A stretch of 64,000 bases of DNA from Cercis canadensis (taxonomy: Eukaryota > Streptophyta > Magnoliopsida > Fabales > Fabaceae). Where the stretch lies: assembly GCA_003255065.1 (NCBI GenBank), contig QAOA01006734.1:275759-339758 (forward strand). The letters are read 5' to 3'. This document shows positions 48,001-59,900 of the stretch, piece after piece (the first letter of the stretch is position 1; every line of letters starts with the position of its first letter). Position numbers and translations under genes: made by a program. Below the pieces are notes generated by a model. The model saw nothing but the letters and a program-made list of their open reading frames with translations. It did not search any database and was not told where the DNA came from.

Positions 48001-49092
48001 TCAAATTAGAATTCATCTATATGTATAATCAATCATGACCATTTATTTTATATTCTTATGATTTTTGTATGAAAAGTACATTTTAAAATATAAAAACATC
48101 TTAAATTGAGATACATAAATAGATTAAGAATATTAATGTCTAAAATTTGACTTATTATAAACAAAACTATAAAATTTCAATTGCTTATATAAATATTTTA
48201 TTTTTTATTGCCGATCTACCAAATAATAACTCATGAAGATATATCTCCATGGCCAGAAAAAAAGAAAAAAAAGAGAGAGAGATATCTCCATGCAAGACAG
48301 GTACTTTTTTGAATATATTGATTATACCTAATAGGTTGGAAGTTGGATGTAGAGGCATATTTTCTTTTTTGATATTCCTTAATCCCAGTGTAATAATAAG
48401 ACGATCAGTTTCTTCAGTCTCAACACGAGAGGATCCTCCTCCTGGACCTACTTATTGATCACGTAGTATGAACATGAGAGGATCCTTCATGGAGGCGTAT
48501 TCTCTTATTCTAGTATTTTTTGTTAAAGACTCATAGCATATATTATATGTGTATATATTAATTGTATTTCCCTGCAGATAAAGTCAGTTTAGTGGTCTTG
48601 TCTCCCCTGTCATCTTTATTTAACTGCCCTTTTGTTTTATTGAACCGTCCATACACGCCCGGCTGAACTTCTGAGGAAATTTTATCAAATATAATACTGG
48701 ACTTGTTACTTCATGGCTTGTTTGGATCTTATTTCAAAAATGACAAAGCAAGAAATTCTAATCTATAATCGCCATGGCAGACCCTAACAAGCCACGGCCA
48801 TTGTTTAATCAAAAACTTGTCCTTCTCTAATAGCTGGCTGACGGCTGTGAATGTGATGGAAAATATCGAAATATCACCATCAATGTTGCGTTATCCCATA
48901 GATGTTTCTCTTTTGATCTTTTTGTCTTGTGATGAAGAAGTTTTCTTCAATCTTTTTATTACCTTTTTATATATATTTGTAATCAACCACATTGGATGAT
49001 AATGCAGATAGTCTCGTCGATGTTTATCTATACAAGCAACTTGTCTTGAGTGTAAATTGTTAGAATCTTTCTAGCTTTTTGTTGTATCCAGC
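45006..49092. other. Long AT-rich intergenic region
   Basis: No supported gene in about 4 kb. It contains a poly-A run with an N (45997) followed at 46019-46035 by the near-palindrome GGGACATCAGATGTCCC. A possible weak foldback element lies around 46165-46530 (GGAGTGTAAC... against the inverted GGAGGGTAATGC...). AT microsatellites occur, for example at 45415-45428. The last few hundred bases are the upstream region of the GRAS gene. Confidence 0.4.
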
Positions 49093-50817
49093 ATGGCTAG
49101 TGACCCTTTTTCTTTCACACCCTTCAATTTCAATGGAATCCATGACCCTTATGATTCTATACAAAAGGAGGTCTTGTTTCAGGGGAAGCACAATTTGTCC
49201 GTAATGGATTTTCTTGGACAGATTGATTCTCTCTCTACTCAGTATGGTAAAGAAGCCCATTTGTTCAAAGGTCAGAATCAGCAGCAACAGGAAGAGGAAC
49301 CCAAATGTGATAACTTGATGCTAGAAGAGTTCAGCTTCGACCCTCTTCTGCAACCAACACAACCAGTTCAGGAAACTACAGGACTCAAGATTCAGGAACT
49401 GGCAAGTTCAGCACTTGGGGGACACAAACCATTATCTTCTTCTCTTGCATCCTTGGAGCTGCTAAGCAATTATGGAAGTAGGTTCAAGAAGCTAAGGGGA
49501 CAAAAGACAAACAACGTGAGCAATGAGATAAGTGCGGGTCGGCAGAAGTTGTCAATCGTAGAATTAATTAGAATGGCTGGAGAAAGGTATGTGCAATTCT
49601 CTGCCAATTGGTACGACGATTCTTACATTTCCATGCGCCCTTATGGTTTTGACTCTTTTGGCACTGGCCTTTTATCCGAGGAAGAATCCAGAGACGTTGA
49701 GCTTGCTCAGTTTCTTCTGGCTGCAGCTGAAAGGGTTGGGTGCCAACAATTTGAACGTGCAAGTGGATTACTTCTACATTGTTATCGGAATTCATCAGCT
49801 CGTGCAAACCCAGTTCAGAGAGTCATCTTTCCCTTTGCTCAAGCACTTCGAGAGAGAATTAATAAAGAAACAAGTAGGTTCGCACTAAAGGGATCTGAGA
49901 AAAATGAAGAAAATGAAATGATTAATAGGTTGGGTGCTAACGCGTCCATTCTATGCCATCAAAAAATTCCCTTCAATCAAGTAATGCAATTCAGTGGTAT
50001 ACAAGCCATAGTCGAAAACGTCGCCTCTCAAACTAAAATCCATCTCATAGATCTTCACATAAGAAATGCGTTGCACTGCACAGTTTTGATGCAGGCACTG
50101 GCAGAGCGCGAGGAGAAGCCCGTGGAGCTTCTGAAGATAACTGCTATTGGATTTACTAGGGAAATGGAGATAGAGGGGAACAGTAAAAGATTAGCAAGTT
50201 TCGCTGAATCCTTCAACTTGCCCTTTTCATATAAAGTGATTTTTGCTAACGATGATATGGAAATCAATGAAGATCAATTTGAAATTGAAGATGATGAAGC
50301 TGTGGTTGTCTACTCTCAATATATACTCAGGACTATGGTAGCAAGGCCTGAGTGCTTGGAAAATGTGATGGGAGTACTAAGAAATATAAAGCCATCAATA
50401 ATGATAGTGCTTGAAGTGGAAGCAAACCATAATTCACCCTCCTTTGTGAATCGCTTCATTGAAGCATTGTTCTTCTACGCAGCATTTTTTGATTGCCTTG
50501 ATAACTGCCTAAAAGAGGAAGAAGAGTGCAGAACAATAATCGAAACGATTTTAAGTCAAGGGATACGAAACATTGTTGCAATGGAAGGCAGAGAAAGAAC
50601 AGTTCGGAATGTGAAGATAGATGTTTGGAGAAAGTTCTTTGCAAGGTACAGAATGGCGGAAACTGAGTTTAGCGAGTCATCTATGTATCAAGCTAGCTTG
50701 GTCCTCAAACAGTTTGCTCATGGCAATTATTGCAATATAGATAAAAATGGTAAGTGTCTAATAATTGGGTGGAAGGGGACCCCATTGAATTCCCTTTCAG
50801 CTTGGAGGTTCCTTTGA
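49093..50817 (+). CDS. GRAS-domain transcriptional regulator, DELLA/RGL-like clade without a DELLA motif (574 aa)
   Basis: Intronless, as most GRAS genes are. The first 190 residues are variable and Gln/Glu-rich. The domain then shows the leucine heptad region (VELAQFLLAAAERVGCQQFE), the VHIID-like core IHLIDLHIRN, the PFYRE-like region and the C-terminal RVER/SAW region (WRKFFARYRM...; LIIGWKG; SAWRFL at the very end). The N terminus lacks the DELLA and VHYNP motifs needed for gibberellin-dependent degradation, so it should not be a classical DELLA even though the domain is closest to that group by eye. It probably acts in the nucleus as a co-regulator. The start is the first ATG of the frame. 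Confidence 0.88.
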   Translation: MASDPFSFTPFNFNGIHDPYDSIQKEVLFQGKHNLSVMDFLGQIDSLSTQYGKEAHLFKGQNQQQQEEEPKCDNLMLEEFSFDPLLQPTQPVQETTGLKIQELASSALGGHKPLSSSLASLELLSNYGSRFKKLRGQKTNNVSNEISAGRQKLSIVELIRMAGERYVQFSANWYDDSYISMRPYGFDSFGTGLLSEEESRDVELAQFLLAAAERVGCQQFERASGLLLHCYRNSSARANPVQRVIFPFAQALRERINKETSRFALKGSEKNEENEMINRLGANASILCHQKIPFNQVMQFSGIQAIVENVASQTKIHLIDLHIRNALHCTVLMQALAEREEKPVELLKITAIGFTREMEIEGNSKRLASFAESFNLPFSYKVIFANDDMEINEDQFEIEDDEAVVVYSQYILRTMVARPECLENVMGVLRNIKPSIMIVLEVEANHNSPSFVNRFIEALFFYAAFFDCLDNCLKEEEECRTIIETILSQGIRNIVAMEGRERTVRNVKIDVWRKFFARYRMAETEFSESSMYQASLVLKQFAHGNYCNIDKNGKCLIIGWKGTPLNSLSAWRFL

Positions 50818-53800
50818 GAAAAAATACTTGGGAGAGACTAGCTAGTTTGTAAAATGTAAAATAAGTACACTTGATTAAAGGCTTGTTGAGTTTATGAAAT
50901 TAAATTTACTCTATAACATGCTTGTCCTACTTTGATGATCTGAACCAGATTTTCCCTGTTCTTTAGATGCTAAAGGGAGTATTTCAACGATTTAATTAGT
51001 TCCATTGATTATGTTATAAAGAAGACTTCAAAGTTAAAATTTCACCATCGCCCATTATTCATGATTCAATTCGTATGGGGGCTATTGAGAGCGGTAACTA
51101 AACCATCCTTGGTAGTGCTTACAAACTTTGTTTTCATTGTACTAATTCTTTGGATCATGTCTGAAGGATTTAGCATGGAATGAGCAAAGGATGCTCTTCT
51201 TTGTTTTACTCGTTAATGAATATTAGACTCAAAATTGCAGCAGGCCACGCTGCTCGTTAGAGTTGAATTCATTTGGGACAGGCTGGTAGAACTGGGAAAG
51301 AGTTCAAAATCATCAAACTACATTCATCATGTACAGCGATTTAATAGGTAAAATTCATTAAATGCTGGGTCCTGTGATCAGGGAAATGCATTGTAATAAC
51401 TGGGTCTAGATTCATTGTTTTTTGGCAGTTTCAGATACAATTAATACTGTGCCTATAAAATAATGGATTTGAAAAATACAAGAGATTTTTTTTTCCTACG
51501 TATGTTAGATCAGCAGTTTAATAAAAAGTTATAGAAGGTAGAAGGGTTCATACGCGGGATGGCGGTTGCAGGCCAATGCAGTGTTATCTTAATCTGCGGT
51601 CTGCGCTTTGCAGTTGCAGCTCTACGTGGAAAGCGAGGCAATCTTGATACACTAGTTCCGAATGGAGCTGTTCTTTCCCCCCATAATCGGATAGTGTCTA
51701 GTTAAGCTAAATGGCCCTGAGACCCTCTTTCAATCCTGGCACACCCACATGGGCGAGATTCTTCAACAATGAAAACTGTTCCTATTTTGGCAAAATTGAA
51801 GTTAGTGAGAACTTTATGGCCAGAAACGAAAGAAAAAGAAACAAAATCAGTGAGTGAAAACCGAAGACCCAAGTAGTAGAACTGTAGAAGTGAAGGGGTG
51901 TCTTACTCTTGAAGCAGAGCATTTTGATAACAGTTCTACAAAGTCAACTGCAATTTATTAGGAAGTTAGAAGTCAAAATCTAAGATATATTCATGACTAG
52001 TCTTCCTTCATCCAGGTGTGTTTAAGTGACACCGTTGTCTCTGTTTCTGATGGCAACTGAGGAGTTGCGGGTGACTGCCAAAGGCATAAATGAGGCCATT
52101 ATTTCCTTTTCTTTCTGAAGGTCTTGATAATTACTTCAAGAGTTGTTGGTAACTAATTGGTAATAAAGGTGGGCAAGTGTGTTACCTGAAAATTGTTCAA
52201 GGATAATTTGGCATTCTTCGCTCCTAAATGCTCCGCAGCTCGAATTGGTCAACAAATAATATTTTTTGGACTTTTTTCTTTTGTTGACACGAATAAAGAA
52301 CAAAATGCATATTTTTTCAAAAATGCTTTAAGTAATATGAAATTATAACTACCATCAATAAGGATACCGTAGCACACGTATTTGGTTGGGCTCCTTATTG
52401 GGCATGCGCATCGAGATGGGACCTAGCCCAAAACGGCCTAACATCTTCTCTCTCTATATATATCAATCTTGACCAATAACACATATGGTATAAATGAATT
52501 AACAGTCTTAATAAAAAATATTAAAAAAAAAACATACGGTGTAAAATACTACATATATCCAGCAGAATTATTAACATGGAAAAGAAATACGAGTAGCTAA
52601 CCAAAAAAAAAAGGAAAATAAATACTAGGCTTATTTCTGAAATTTGATCATTTAATTGTGTATGTTTATAAATTTCTTTATTAAAATTTTAAAAATTATT
52701 ATATCAGTATATTGAATTTTTTTTAATTACAATTAATTTTTTGGCTAATTGTATTCATTCTCTATTTTTTAATTAATTTTTCTCTTCAATTTTACAAATG
52801 AAATCAGTAACTTCAAATTTTAAACACTTTATTTTTATACAGTCCATATATGCAGCGTAATTTTATTTTTTTTTAAAATGTTCACTTTCACTTTTTTCTT
52901 TGATTTTTTATTTTTATTTTTTCTATCAAGTACATTATAAAACCAAATAGAATTGTGTGGATTTCGGGGGAAAAAAAAGTAGTGTGGAGGTTCTCCTAGA
53001 TTTTTTTTTTTTTTAATGGATCAGTTATAAGGATCTAAATATAATTCATATCTCATATAAAAAAAAAATAGGGAGAATTATTGTTTGGGCTATAAAATTT
53101 ACAAAAAAATTCACAAGTAATGAACTACCCATTTTGTCTTTGTATTATTTTTATAGGATACCTACATACGATGATCATTAATCATATATTACATAAAATA
53201 TAATCATATAGAATCAAAAGAATACCTAAATAGCTTTAAAGAAAGGAATACCAAAGAATAACCACATATGTTATAAGGATACTCACTTTATGCTACGGTG
53301 AATTTACATCCATTTGAAATCAATATTGCTCCTTAGAGGTCATCATTTTATTTGTGATGATATTTGTTTGTGGAAAATTTGTTTTCCCATATAAAAAAAA
53401 AAAAAAAAACCATTCACAGTATATGTTATAATCACATATTATCCTCATTAACCACATATTTGATAAAGAATAACCACACGCAATACAAAAATATCCATGT
53501 AGTTTTGAGAGAACCAGAAATTAAGAATAACCAAAAGGTACAACCATCAATTACTTAGTGCAAAATGAATATTTTATTGTTCACATAAAATAATATTGGA
53601 AGAACCAAGAATTAATATGTATTAGCAACACGCAGAAAAAGTTTTCCCGTTTGAACCAAACAGTGCCTTGATTTGCAAGAGCAGCTAGCTCTGCGTACAA
53701 ACTACAAAGAACGGTTTAATCTCCGCATGTACCGGCACTACAATTTACGCTCTGTCCGCTGTTTGTAGGCCACGTCACTAGTCAGTGGCTACAGCAAGCT

Positions 53801-53911
53801 TGTCAATCCTATTCTTGAGCGTTACTTCCTTAGTTCCTTACATATTTGAGTGCCTGTCTTGCTCAGTCTCTTCATCTCCATTTACCTCCTTGATCAAGCT
53901 GCAGAGCATCC
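50818..53911. other. Intergenic between the GRAS and SWN genes
   Basis: GRAS 3' UTR to roughly 51000, then AT-rich DNA with many poly-A/T runs and no gene I can support. The final few hundred bases are the SWN promoter and leader. Confidence 0.45.
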
Positions 53912-56900
53912 ATGGTGTCCAAAGCAACCGATTCTGCAACCAAAATTAGAGTCAGTTTCTCTTCCAGTTGCTTACTTTTGTTTCTTCTTCTCTTGCTCTC
54001 CACTTCTCCAATTGAATTATCCGTTTTGTTGCTTTAATTTGTATTCTAATTTCGTGGAATTGGTATTAGAACGACAATTCATGATCTAATTCAGATAATT
54101 ACCTAAAATTTTAAATCTAATCACAGCGAAGAGCTGACATTCATGAGTTCTCTGTTCCTCTATCTCTCTCCATAGATGAAAAGTTTCTTCAATTTTGTTC
54201 TGGAGTAGGGCTTTCCCATAACTTTAGTCTTGGATTTCGCGCTGTGTTAGGTTGCCGAGAATTCTTTTGAAAACAAAAGATAGTTTCTCTGCTACATCGC
54301 ATTAGAATTGAACTTTAAATTCGTTACCTGCAAATTTTTGCGCAGCAAAATATTATACCACAGAGACAGAGGAACAGATTGGATATATATTTTTTTCCGT
54401 TACGTGAATGAATGTAATTAATAATTTTGTGTTTTGAACCAATAGCTGTAACCTGCTACTTGCATGTACTGACAGAAACCACAAGGGGAACCGGCAAACG
54501 ATCCTGTTGGAACCTTGCCAAGCAAAATAAATCAGCTGAAAAAGAAAATTCAGGCGGAGAGAACTGAATCAATTAGAGTAAGTTTCCAATTGGGAGTATA
54601 TTTTTGTACTCTGAAAGTGTCCAAGGTGCCTTGTCAGCTTTGTGTACTGTGTTTGAGTTTGCTTGCTACATAACTTAATTTGTTCTTTACTGTTAGTGGA
54701 GAAAAAATGCATTGATCTCTAGCAGCATTTATTATTACGCGCAAATTTTATTTTGTAGAATCTAGAAATATCATTTCAGTTCTTCTTTTAGATTTCTCTA
54801 TGGAAAATTGGATGGCATCAAAGTCAAAAACAAGTAGTTGAATTGAAACATGCAGATTAGTTAGTAATCTGCAATAAGAGACCCTTCCTTTCCCTTTTTC
54901 TCTTACATTGTGGTGAATCTTCTGATATGTTTGGTTATATGGCTGTGTAACCTTATATGTGGTTTTAGTGATTCTTTACTTAATTGGCTTTTCAGTACTC
55001 AACTTTACAATTGTTTGTCTGAATTTAATTTTCCATACTGAATAATGCATGGTCAAGAAAGCTTCTTTTTCTAAACCTTGTTAGTTAGTTTGCTGTTAAT
55101 CCTGGTAATGTCTTGCATAGGAAAAACTTCAGAAGAATGCGAAGAAGCTACAGTGTCATATTTCACATATCACGTCAGAAATATCAAGAAGGGAATCTTC
55201 ACATAAAGATGAAGATAGCACCAGTCAAATGCTTTCTTCAAGAATTGATTTCCCTATGTTTAAGTTCAGTGGTTTCTCTCTAGGTTCGGGGGAAAAAGAC
55301 CTCATTAACGATGTAGAAGAATCTATATCATCAAGTGTCATGCTTCCATATATTGAAAAATTACCTCGATATACATCTTGGATGTTTTTGGACAGGTACG
55401 TTTGACTTTCAAATCTTAATAATTCCAGTCCAACTATAGCTTATGTGCGATTTTTGCTAAAATATTAAAGTGCCTCAATTTATGCCACAGTATTAAGTGC
55501 CTGCTTTTTGACTCATATTCTTTATTGTCGAAAACTTGGATTTCATATTCGTGGTAGATTTGGATTCAAATCTTATTAGTTAGTCCATATGCAGATTGTA
55601 TTATTTTTTCTCTGCTATTTTAAAACCTTTCACACACAGAACAGAAATCAGAGAATGGCTGAAGACCAGTCAGTAGTTGGGAGAAGACGAATCTACTATG
55701 ATCCACACGGAAGTGAAGCACTGCTATGCAGTGACAGTGAGGAGGAGTTAACAGAACCTGAGGAAGAGAAACATGAATTTTCGGAGGGTGAAGATCGAAT
55801 TTTATGGTAAGTTAAATAAGATGCTAGAGTTGCATGAAGAAGTTATATTTATTTGTGAAGAAAAATTCAACAAGGACTAGATCAACTGGTCGTGATTATA
55901 ACATGTACGAATCCTTAATTAACATATTTAATTGACAAGTGAGATATGACTGCTATTTTGTAGCTCAATTAGGTTTTCCTGACTGCTTCAAGTGTTCAGG
56001 AATAAGACTCATGCCAGTATATACAATTCACTGGGCATTGTCCAACTTGATTCATATTTTCAAAGTTTCTCTCTTCTACAATTACTGTCTTTCTTGACTT
56101 TTGAATTACTAGGATGGCATTTGAGGAGCATGGGTTAACTGAGCAAGTATTGGATATTGTGAGACAGTTTGTTGGAGGTACCAGTTTGGAAATCCAGGTA
56201 ATCTAGAATAACTTACGGACATTATTGTTTGCTTGATGGTTGTTGACCTTATTTAATTATTGCAAAAATTAATTGTACCAAGTTGATTTCTTGCAAGCAG
56301 CCGTTTTGTTTGAGAGAATTATTTTCATGATAATGTGCAGGAGAGATACAAAAATCTCAAGAAAAAGAATGCGGGAGTGCAAGACCAGGATGCTAAAAGT
56401 TCTGGAGATTATGAATCTCATATTGGCATATGCATGGAGAAAAGTCTGAGTGCTGCTTTAGATTCTTTTGATAACCTTTTCTGTCGTCGTTGCATGGTAC
56501 ATGCTAGATCATTATTTGTTCAATATTATTGCATCATCATCGTTTCTCATATCATGACCGAATTTTTCCTTTATGCCTATCTTCTTGCATCCAACAGATG
56601 TTTGACTGCCGTCTGCATGGCTGCTCCCAAGCTTTAATTTATCCTGTAAGGGACGATGCTCTATGTTCATTTCAACTTAATATATAGTTACTCCATCCCT
56701 GTAAGTTATTTTGATGGTTTATTTAACAGTGTGAAAAGCAGCCATCTTGGTCTGAACATGAAGAGGACAAGAAACCATGCAGTGATCAGTGCTACCTTCA
56801 AGTATTTTCTTTTTCTGAAATGTTACTTTTCATCTTTTGATGCAAGGAGAAAGTAATACTTATACTTGTTTTAACTTCAAAAGAAGTGTGGTGTGGTGTC

Positions 56901-59900
56901 TAGTCGAATTAAATTTTTTCTCTGATGGTGTTTTATTTGGAACATTCATTTTTCACTGTGTGCTGGATTAGTATACTAGAAAATATGGCATCTCGATATT
57001 AAGTGACCTGTTGACTTGAATGAATTACTTCGCTTGAGTACAGTTATTTAACATGCTCATTACCTAATTTGTTCTGAATGATTCTGTTCTAGTTTTTTTT
57101 TTTTTTTTTGTTGGGGGGGGGGGGGGGNNNNNNNNNNNNNNNAAAAAAAAAACCTGTATTGCCAACTAATGGACTCAGCTACCAAAGAATCATCCCTTAT
57201 GATTTACACATCATCAACGTTTCTTATATGGCTTTTACAATGCTTGATGGGAAACATTTGTAAGTCTGACTGCCATTTCATTTGCTTGCAGTTAAAGGTT
57301 GTAAAACATTTGTCAGAAGATTCAACTTCTAGGTCTTTGCAGGATAAGAAAATCACAACCATGGAAGAGGGAGAAAGGACATTGGCAGCCTCTGGTATGG
57401 AGGGGCCAGGTAATCAGAGTACTACAACTATCTTGGAGGAAGAAAGATGCAATACTGTAAAAACAACAACTTTTGAAACAGAAGTTGATTATAGTGGATC
57501 TCTCAATTTAAATTTGCCTGTCTCAGAAAGTCTTGGAAAACGGAAGGTCACAAATTACTCAAATACAGCACCATGTGATTCAACCTTGGTTCCTGATGAT
57601 TCTCAGAGCTCTTGTAAAAAGCAAAAGAAAATCTCAGATACTGATGTAGTTACTGTAATTAGTGATGATGAGATGGATCTAAATGTTGGTGGATGTGATA
57701 AAAATAAAAGCATAATCACCATTACATCTTTAAATGATTCCGTTGAACATACTTCAAATAAATTGATATTTTTTGGTAGCACTTGCCATGGTGAACATGA
57801 CAGAAGCGTTCACATTGGACCAAAAGATATCACAGATGAGACAGAATTAAAGCAGTCATCCAATCCAATGGAAGGGCAGCTTGAAGGGAAGCGAAGTCTC
57901 TCAGATTGGAAACCTTTGGAGAAAGAATTATACTCTAAGGGATTAGAGATGTTTGGGAGAAACAGGTACAGCTTCCTGCTTTGCTCCACATGCTTATTAG
58001 TAAAACCACGTAAGAGTGTTACTACCAATTTTCTGGAATAAATTATGGTGAGAAATGCTGGGATGGCATCAGATTTTTGTTGTTTGTTTACTCTGTTTAG
58101 TCGGGAATTTGTTATTTTGGATCTGCATTGAAAGGAACTCCTTATTTTTCTCATTAATCCTCCATACCTATCCTCTTGTTTTAGCTTTAACAATTGTTCA
58201 TCTTGTGGAAGACATTACTGATTAATGAAATTTACACTAACATGGAAAGAGTTTGTTAGTTTTTATTGTACTTTCTCTGTGCATTATTTATTTAATTATA
58301 CTAAGTGTTTTCTTTGCTTGTATGTAATGAGCTATATGTCAACACTCCCTTTCCGAAGCTATTAGGGAAGTAGTATTAAGTTTGTATCTGTATACTGATG
58401 AGAGATCTACACTGGTGCTGTACTTCTAAAAGCAGAAACTTTTTTTTCATACAGTAACTGGTTAGACAAGTCATATGTGAAACATATTATATCCATATAT
58501 GATGTTTGTGTTTCCAAATTTGTAAAATATTCTAGTTTCTCATGCAATTACTGGGCTTTAAGAAAGTGATTATCTCCCAACTATGAATTTGACATCTCTT
58601 TCCTGTTAATTTTTTCCAATTGTGACAATTAGACAATAACACAATAAATTCAAAGTAGTGTTCATTTTGAAATCATGGAAATCATACTTTTGATTTTGTT
58701 TAGGAGATCTAACTTTTAGAAGTTTGTTCTCATGCGCAACTCATGTGCTGCAGTTGCCTCATAGCTAGGAACTTACTTTCTGGATTGAAGACTTGCATAG
58801 AAGTAGCTAGTTACATGCATGCTGGTGGAACGTCAACGCCACATGGATCTGTTGTTACGCCAAGTTCAATCACGGATGACACTGGAAAAACTGATGCAGA
58901 GTGCACGGTGAGAATTATGAGTTTGCTCTTCCCTGTCTTCTTTACCTTACTTTCCTTTGTCATTTCTTACCATCTTCGTTGTCTTTTTATTGGGTGGGTG
59001 GGTGGGGAGGGGAGGACGGGAGGGAAAAGGAGGTTTCTTGGTGCTTGATGAGATAGGAAACAAAATTTTCAGCACCTAGTGTTAAAAGGCTATGATGTAA
59101 TTTGTTGTGCTAAAAGGAACTAAATAGGAAAGATTAATATATTCTGAAATTTCTTTGGCACATACAAGAATTGGTATCTTCATCTTGTGGTTAGAAATCA
59201 AATCCTGATAAAATTTGAACTCTTAGTAACTTCTGATTGTAGGAGATCCACTAGTGTTGTATATTCAGTGTTGCTTAATAAGAAGGGTGACAAATTATCA
59301 ATCTGGACCCCATGATTATTTGTACTCTGCTATTTAGTTTCCAAGAAGTTGCTTTCTGAACCTGGGGTATGCCTCCCCCCTCTTTCTTCAATCATTTCAT
59401 GTTAGGACCAGGAGATGCCAACAAGATCACGGTTGCTGCGGAAAAAGGGTAAAACAAGGAAGTTTAAATATTCTTGGAAGTCTGCTGGCCACCCATCAAT
59501 ATGGAAAAGAATTGCTGATGGGAAAAACCAATCTTGCAAGCAGTACACACCATGTGGATGTCAGTCAATGTGTGGAAAGCAATGTCCTTGCCTTCATAGT
59601 GGAACCTGCTGTGAAAAATATTGTGGGTATGACAACTTTCGTTTCATTATGCAACTTCTGTAGTAATCAAATACACAAAAGACAATTGCAGGATATTTCA
59701 TAGTTCTCATGGTCATCTGTTGGCCTATCTAAATTATTTTGGAAGTGATCTATGGGGGGCCCATCTAGTCGAAGGCGAAGTCTGATGAGGGTGATCTGGA
59801 TACTGTCTAGATTCTCAAATATAGCTGGTTAAGCCTTTGGACTACAATGATTCCTGTTAGAGTGCAGAGAGAGATTCTCTGCAGTCAATATAAAGCTGTT

